A program made the translations under genes and the position numbers. Below the pieces are notes generated by a model. It was not told the DNA's origin. It saw only the letters and a program-made list of their open reading frames with translations, and ran no database searches. Positions 13,075 to 17,386 of a stretch of 17,386 nt of DNA are shown here, in pieces (the stretch's first letter is position 1; each line of letters starts with the position of its first letter). The DNA is taken from positions 1-17,386 of the forward strand of contig CBFIHN010000035.1 of NCBI GenBank assembly GCA_965662575.1, in the 5' to 3' direction. The stretch is from CBFIHN01 sp965662575 (GTDB lineage: Bacteria; Pseudomonadota; Gammaproteobacteria; Francisellales; CACEW01).

Positions 13075-14088
13075 TCATTTTTCTTTTTCCTGTTGTTTAT
13101 CGTTGTGCAGCCCGCTCATAAGGTTTTCAAGAGTGAGCATTATTTTGTTTGACAAAATATTTTCATCTATTTTCCCAGATTCAACTAGCTTTATAATATC
13201 TTTTGGGAAGTGTATGCTTGGTCTCAAGTTGTTGTCTCTTCGCCATGTGAACATATGTCTTCCAGTTTGGCTATACACTTTGTTATTTTTAAAAACATCT
13301 TTGGATTCTTTTTTAGGTCTTTTTGATGAAAAGACATAGCTTTCTACCTTTGAGTACCCGTACTTTCCGCTGCGAATCTTATCCGCTATTTCAACTATTA
13401 TTGGTATGCTTTCGTTATCTTTTGATAATGCAAGTAGCGTTTGTGCTGTAGTGGCTGAAACCTTTTGGAAATCCTTGATAGCTGTTTTTATTTCATCCGG
13501 TAATCTTCTATAAGATAAAAGCTTTGAAACGGTTTGTCTTTGAAATCCGATTGACGTTAGGTCTTTTTGTTTTAGGTCTGTTTTTTCAAGAAGCTCTGAT
13601 AGCTGTTCTCCAAGCTCATAGTCAGAATTATTCTTCCTTTCTTTGTTTTCGGATAGAAGCAAAAGGCCCGCTTCGACCTCACTAAGGTCTTTAACGACAG
13701 CTTTTAGCATTAGCCCTTTGGCTGTGGCTGCCTTGAGTCTGCGCTCGCCAAAAATTAATTCATACGGTTTGTCAGGGTTAGATTCATTTCTTCTTACAAC
13801 GCATGGTTGTGCTTGGCCAACTTGGTGCATCGCATTAGCGAGAGATTGAACGGATTCTTCAGTTAATTCTATTCTATCAACTTTGTATGAACTAATTGTA
13901 ATTTGACTAGGATCTATTTCTAAAATAGACTCATCTTTGGTTAGTTGTTGTTCAATAGGGTTTAGTTCTCCATTTTTTCCCCCAGATTTAGATTTCTCTA
14001 TGTACCTATCTATTGTGCTTTGCTGTTTTTGAGAGTCTCGCAATTTATTCATAACAGCCAGGGCGCCAGTAGCCTTTTTATTCGGCAT
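13075..14088 (-). CDS. parB: ParB-family plasmid partition protein
   Basis: A 337-residue protein. Residues about 60-145 form the ParB/Spo0J N-terminal domain, with ITISSYKVDRI, VGQAQPCVVRR and the CTP-binding-type motif FGERRLKAA, then LSENKERKNNSDYELGEQL. A central helix-turn-helix follows (DLKQKDLTSIGFQRQTVSKLL), and a C-terminal basic or helical part that should dimerise. It would bind parS and load CTP-dependent clamps for ParA-driven segregation. I chose ATG at 14086-14088: AGGAG lies eight bases before it and it overlaps the parA stop by 11 bases, a usual coupling. A start ten codons upstream (14118) lacks this support. Two palindromes just beyond its stop are the likely targets. Confidence 0.88.
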   Translation of the reverse strand: MPNKKATGALAVMNKLRDSQKQQSTIDRYIEKSKSGGKNGELNPIEQQLTKDESILEIDPSQITISSYKVDRIELTEESVQSLANAMHQVGQAQPCVVRRNESNPDKPYELIFGERRLKAATAKGLMLKAVVKDLSEVEAGLLLLSENKERKNNSDYELGEQLSELLEKTDLKQKDLTSIGFQRQTVSKLLSYRRLPDEIKTAIKDFQKVSATTAQTLLALSKDNESIPIIVEIADKIRSGKYGYSKVESYVFSSKRPKKESKDVFKNNKVYSQTGRHMFTWRRDNNLRPSIHFPKDIIKLVESGKIDENILSNKIMLTLENLMSGLHNDKQQEKEK

Positions 14089-15280
14089 GTGCGGACTCCT
14101 TTTCTCTATTATATGCAACTTGAGAGTCCCAAATCATCTTTAACCCGTCAAAAATCTCATTTGTCACACTTTCAATAGACTCCATGCCGCGTTTATATGG
14201 CGTACGAGAATTTGGCTGTAGTTCATATAGAGACGAAAATTCTGAGGCAGCTTTTTCTATTTCAGATGAATAAACAATATGCCTTAAAGTCATTAGTGAG
14301 CCAAAATTATCACGCATGGCTTTAGATATTTTCTGGGCTGTTGAATTATTGGGGTGTTTAGTAATAACAATTCGAAAGAAATCTAAGCTTCTTGATTTTT
14401 CAGCATACTCTAGGTGAGCGCTAAGGGTTTCACAAAAAGTTCCAAATGATGCAAGGTCTGGTGATGCAGGTGGGACTGGTATTAACATAGCATTACATGC
14501 TTCTATGGCATTTAGGGTGAGAATGTTTAAATTAGGCCCACAGTCTAATAGGATCACATCGTAGTCATTACTAATATGCTCAATAGACCTTTTTAACCTT
14601 TCGTCAGGCATACCTAATCTTTTTATATGGCTCATTTGTTCTTTGTAGTCTGTTAAGCGTATTTCAACATCATTTAGTGTTAAATTTCCAGGTATGATGC
14701 TAATTCCATCAAAGTACGTTTTTTTTATGAGTCTTTTGATATGGGTAGGGTTCTCTAATAGTGCCAGTCTAATTGTTTCCTCTGGCTTAACGTCAAGATC
14801 AGGAATTATTCCGTAATATAAACTATCGGTCCCCTGCGGGTCCATGCCAATAGAGAGTACGCGTAATCCTTCTAGGGCAAATTTATCAGCAAGTGTTTTA
14901 CTTGTTATAGACTTCCCAACACCACCCTTAAAATTTGTAACTGCAATAACTACTGGCTCAGTTCCGGCAGGGCGTTTATAACGTGTTCCAGCTTTGTCTC
15001 TAATTTTGTTAATTAACTGAAGGGAGTAATACCGAACAGAATTTTTTTTCTCAGGAGAAAACTGTTTGGGGTCTTCTTTCTCGAGTTTTCGTAGGAAGCC
15101 GTCAGACCTTTTCACCATTTCTGAAGCTTCTTTCATGCGAAATTTTCTTGGCTCTTTTGCTGTGACAGCTCTTAGTTCTTCTGTAATTTCTCCCGCGAGC
15201 ATGTCTTTAATTAATTTCCCAAAGCCATCAAGAGTGCTTTTTAAATCTTCGACACCATATTGGGTAAGAACCTTATTCAT
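14078..15280 (-). CDS. parA: ParA-family partition ATPase (P1-type, with N-terminal DNA-binding region)
   Basis: A 400-residue ATPase. The deviant Walker A motif is TNFKGGVGKSITSK, the Walker A' segment is GMDPQGTDSLY, and the Walker B segment is YDVILLDCGPNLNILTLNA. The fold is preceded by about 105 residues with a winged-helix-like region (FRMKEASEMVKRSDGFLRKL), as in type Ia ParA of P1 and F-like plasmids. Such ParAs drive plasmid segregation on the nucleoid with ParB and also repress their own operon through the N-terminal domain. The length is usual for type Ia. The gene has its own promoter-like sequence upstream and overlaps parB, so the two form one operon. Confidence 0.9.
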   Translation of the reverse strand: MNKVLTQYGVEDLKSTLDGFGKLIKDMLAGEITEELRAVTAKEPRKFRMKEASEMVKRSDGFLRKLEKEDPKQFSPEKKNSVRYYSLQLINKIRDKAGTRYKRPAGTEPVVIAVTNFKGGVGKSITSKTLADKFALEGLRVLSIGMDPQGTDSLYYGIIPDLDVKPEETIRLALLENPTHIKRLIKKTYFDGISIIPGNLTLNDVEIRLTDYKEQMSHIKRLGMPDERLKRSIEHISNDYDVILLDCGPNLNILTLNAIEACNAMLIPVPPASPDLASFGTFCETLSAHLEYAEKSRSLDFFRIVITKHPNNSTAQKISKAMRDNFGSLMTLRHIVYSSEIEKAASEFSSLYELQPNSRTPYKRGMESIESVTNEIFDGLKMIWDSQVAYNREKESAHAE

Positions 15281-15310
15281 TAGAAATACTGGTAAAGTCT
15301 ATTTAAGTTA

Positions 15311-15344
15311 ATAATAGAGCAATAAGTTCGGGAAAACAAGTTCG
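15311..15344 (-). promoter_or_regulatory. Candidate parAB promoter with direct repeats
   Basis: On the minus strand TTGTTT (15339-15334) and TATTAT (15316-15311) are separated by exactly 17 bases, placing a start near 15304 and a short leader to the parA ATG (15278-15280). The direct repeat AAGTTCG occurs at 15324-15330 and 15338-15344, inside the spacer and over the -35. This fits an operator for autorepression by ParA, by inference from type Ia systems. Confidence 0.5.
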
Positions 15345-15534
15345 TATTAATAAAAAAGCTGAATTTTTTTAAAAAACTAGTTAGTTGGCATTTTCTCTTA
15401 TTCTCAAGTTATTTGCTAACTGGAATGTTAGATTTAAAGATGAATATTGCATATAATTTGTTTGTAAATCAAGAGACGGCGATGTGACTAAACCTAAGTT
15501 GGCACGCTGAAATTTAAAACCCCAGAAACAATAA
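15345..15534. other. AT-rich spacer between parA promoter and IS200-like element
   Basis: No coding sequence is supported here. The left part is AT-rich with an isolated plus-strand TATAAT (15452-15457) lacking a good -35. An imperfect inverted repeat around AGTTAG (near 15371-15376) and CTAACT (near 15415-15420) is visible. From about 15498 the composition changes to a stretch (GGCACGCTGAAATTTAAAAC and onward) that looks like an insertion-sequence end, perhaps a remnant of another element. Nothing further can be said. Confidence 0.4.
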
Positions 15535-15629
15535 TGCCCCGAGCCGATTGAAATCAGCTTTAGGGCACTACTTATTTTAGATTTTTGTATGTTAATATTT
15601 GGAAATAACGGTGTTTAAAGTACTCCCCA

Positions 15630-16056
15630 ATGTCTAGACCACAACAGAGTATATTGGTGCGAGTATCATGTTGTGATGGCAACAAAATATCGCAGAAAGA
15701 TTTTCAATGAAGGAACATTTTCGTATTTGCAAGAGCGGCTTAAGCAAATACCGGCGCATTATCCAGAAGTTGAAATTATAGAAATAAACCATGATGAAGA
15801 TCATGTGCATCTTTTGGTTTTCATTCCTCCGAAGATGTCAGTAGGGCAAGTAGTTAGAATTTTTAAGGCCAATACAAGCCGCGACCTCAAGAAGAAGTTT
15901 GTTTTTTTGAGAGACGTATACTGGGGTACGGACGGTGTATGGTCGGACGGTTATTTTGTATCAACTGTTGGTATTAATGAGCAGGTTATTCAAGAATATA
16001 TCAAGAGGCAAGGGCAGGAAGATTCAGGGAAAGCGCAGCTTGTTCTCGGGCTTTAG
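15630..16056 (+). pseudogene. tnpA: IS200-type Y1 transposase tnpA, probable +1 frameshift near the start
   Basis: From 15673 the frame encodes a Y1 transposase: HVH (HUH motif, codons at 15802-15810), YFVSTVG, and the catalytic Tyr in QEYIKRQGQE (15997-15999). Reading back in this frame gives HNRVYWCEYHVVMATKYRR, the normal start of IS200 transposases, but no start codon is in frame. The ATG at 15630-15632 opens MSR and is one base out of register; removing one C of GACC (about 15639-15640) would give an intact 141-residue protein of usual length. Starting internally at GTG 15673 or ATG 15676 would lose the first beta strand. So the gene is probably broken; a sequencing error or programmed shift is the alternative. 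Confidence 0.7.
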
Positions 16057-16075
16057 CCCGTGGTTGTTCACCACG
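16047..16075. repeat. Right-end hairpins of the IS200-like element
   Basis: CGGGC-TTTA-GCCCG (16047-16060) is a perfect five-pair stem, overlapping the start of CGTGGT-TGTTC-ACCACG (16059-16075), a six-pair stem. They span the end of tnpA (stop at 16054-16056). Such subterminal stems are what Y1 transposases recognise in single-stranded DNA. The two stems are mutually exclusive at 16059-16060. Confidence 0.6.
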
Positions 16076-16091
16076 CCCTGTTATCAATTGC

Positions 16092-17386
16092 TTATCCAAT
16101 TTGTATACAGCCTTTCCAAAACTTACTTGTACAGCAAAACTCGAGGTAAGGAAATTTTTGACTATCAAAGCCAAGTTCTGGATCTAAACTCAATAATTGG
16201 CTGCTTGGTATAATATCTTCTGATGGATCACCAATATGATGAACAATATGTACGGAGCGTTCGCCAAAAAAATCATGATCAGCATTCGTAGTAATACTGG
16301 CCAGGATATACTTAATCTGGCGCAGCTTTGTTAAAAGCGTAGAGCCTGATGCAACCTGACTAGAAGTCCCTTCAAGCAAAGTTGGATAGTTCATTGAGTA
16401 GTAAACTGGATGGTCAGTTACAGTTTCTGTATTTTGTATTGCCATAAAGGTTGGCAGATGATCTTTCAATTGATAAACATCAACAAAGGCTTTTTGAAGC
16501 TCTCCTATTGGCATTAAGTCATCAGTTACAACTGGTCTGAAACCTGGCATCCGTTTGCGGCACATTTTAGATATGTGCTTAATCAACTCAGCTATGTGTT
16601 GATCGAGTTTAATATTCTTTGCTAATAGACGATCGGTTACTTTTTCCCAGTCTAGACTAAAGTCTACTTCATCCATTGCAACGTTAATGGCACTCCAAGC
16701 ACTTTTTACGACATATTCATGCAGTTGATGCCATTCATTAGAGCCATTACGGTCGAACCACGCTTTAGGAAATACAATAACCTCTGCATGCCAATTTGCG
16801 CTTTGCTTAGCAATAATGTGCTTATAGAGCTTCCATTCATCATAAGGCGTACTAGGTATTAGTTGAGTAGCGCCATGGTACCTGCTATCTAGTCGACGCC
16901 TACCTGCAGATTCTGTTGCCTTGGGCAATAAAGTTACATTACGAGCACCGGAGGAAAGGCTCCACCGAGGCTTACGTTCTTGAGTTAGGATATAGTCTAA
17001 AACTTCATATGAGCCGTAGACGAAACCTGGTTTTAATACATTAAATGGAATGCTTCGCTTTTCAGTTTCAATAAATAACTCACAATGCTTATTCCAAACC
17101 ATTGATAGTGGAATATCAGCATAACTACAATTGATCGCATCCAGGCTTTCATTGCCTGGCAGGCATAAGCGACCATCATCAAGAATTAACTCGCCATATG
17201 GATAAGACAGCTTATAAAGGCAATGTTCAGGTGTTAATGGTAGCTTATCAATAATTGATGCTAATTCAGAGTTTCTGGCGTGAAATTCGTCCTTAATTTC
17301 TGGCCAAGTGAGTCTCTCTATCAAGATACATCCGCTATATCTAAGCGCCTCAGAGCAAATAATCAACACATTCTTATCGAATTTTT
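16092..17386 (-). CDS. Unrecognised protein, open at the right edge (partial)
   Basis: A frame of at least 425 residues continues to the right edge without an in-frame ATG near it; the GTG at 17367-17369 could be a start, but the frame stays open upstream (KFDKN), so the gene probably begins outside. I recognise no domain. Visible features: YGELILDDGRLCLPGNE, CELFIETEKRSIPFNVLKPG, a Trp-rich middle (NWHAEVIVFPKAWFDRNG), a helical part with KHISKMCRKRMPGFRPVV, and a C terminus with FFGERSVHIVHHIGDPSED. There is no signal peptide or membrane segment, so it is probably cytosolic. The stop (16092-16094) lies about 17 bases from the IS200 right-end hairpin, so the insertion may mark, or have altered, its 3' end. 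It is convergent with tnpA. Confidence 0.6.
   Translation of the reverse strand, partial: KFDKNVLIICSEALRYSGCILIERLTWPEIKDEFHARNSELASIIDKLPLTPEHCLYKLSYPYGELILDDGRLCLPGNESLDAINCSYADIPLSMVWNKHCELFIETEKRSIPFNVLKPGFVYGSYEVLDYILTQERKPRWSLSSGARNVTLLPKATESAGRRRLDSRYHGATQLIPSTPYDEWKLYKHIIAKQSANWHAEVIVFPKAWFDRNGSNEWHQLHEYVVKSAWSAINVAMDEVDFSLDWEKVTDRLLAKNIKLDQHIAELIKHISKMCRKRMPGFRPVVTDDLMPIGELQKAFVDVYQLKDHLPTFMAIQNTETVTDHPVYYSMNYPTLLEGTSSQVASGSTLLTKLRQIKYILASITTNADHDFFGERSVHIVHHIGDPSEDIIPSSQLLSLDPELGFDSQKFPYLEFCCTSKFWKGCIQIG

Larger units (their letters stand above)
15535..16087 (+). mobile_element. IS200/IS605-family (IS200 group) element, boundaries approximate
   Basis: A single tnpA-like gene is bracketed by subterminal hairpins, as in IS200 elements: an imperfect left stem (TGCCC...GGGCA, 15535-15567) and right-end stems at 16047-16075. 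There are no terminal inverted repeats or target duplication, as expected for this family. A TCAA at 16084-16087, eight bases after the last stem, is a candidate right tip, by analogy with IS608; the left tip is not defined and could lie upstream of 15535. No tnpB is present. The transposase appears frameshifted, so the copy is probably inactive unless a related copy acts in trans. Confidence 0.6.

Noticed and set aside
16092..17386. Tn7-like TnsE or other transposition protein
   Set aside because: Considered because of the neighbouring IS element, but I could not match any recalled TnsE, TnsD or TniQ motif.

Overview
The window looks like part of a conjugative plasmid, or plasmid-like integrative element, from a gammaproteobacterium of moderate to low GC. 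The gene families would fit a Legionellales or Piscirickettsia-like host, but that placement is an inference from gene types; no chromosomal marker is present. Almost everything is on the minus strand and is read leftward.

Layout from left to right. (1) 1-4801 is part of an MPF-G (GI/ICEHin1056-type) type IV secretion operon. In transcription order it runs PilL-like lipoprotein, three unrecognised envelope proteins, a TIGR03759-like protein, a TIGR03765-like protein, a TIGR03747/DUF4400 membrane protein, a RAQPRD-family protein and the first codons of a DUF3262-like gene that leaves the window. Genes overlap or nearly abut. (2) 4914-6194 holds three small unassigned genes, one with a helix-turn-helix. 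They are preceded by a structured, probably regulated leader and promoter (6195-6422). (3) 6423-9125 is a tightly coupled, visibly AT-richer operon: a VUT/YhhQ-type transporter, a SAM methyltransferase and a regulator with two HTH domains and a degenerate S24-like domain. It looks like cargo. (4) 9215-12727 encodes a 1170-residue replication protein with a Toprim (primase-type) domain and an SF2 helicase. (5) 12728-13074 is the probable origin and control region. It holds repeats containing ATAGCTT, several hairpins, a plus-strand intrinsic terminator with a possible short structured RNA, and two near-identical palindromes that could be parS. (6) 13075-15280 is a parA-parB partition operon. 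(7) About 15535-16087 is an IS200-type element whose transposase seems broken by a one-base insertion. (8) 16092 to the right edge is a long unrecognised gene open at the edge.

Together these supply replication (Rep and origin), segregation (ParA, ParB and palindromes), mobility (MPF-G genes) and one cargo operon. The least familiar parts are the transporter-methyltransferase-regulator operon and the compact, highly structured parB-rep spacer. All family calls come from reading the translations; no database search was possible.
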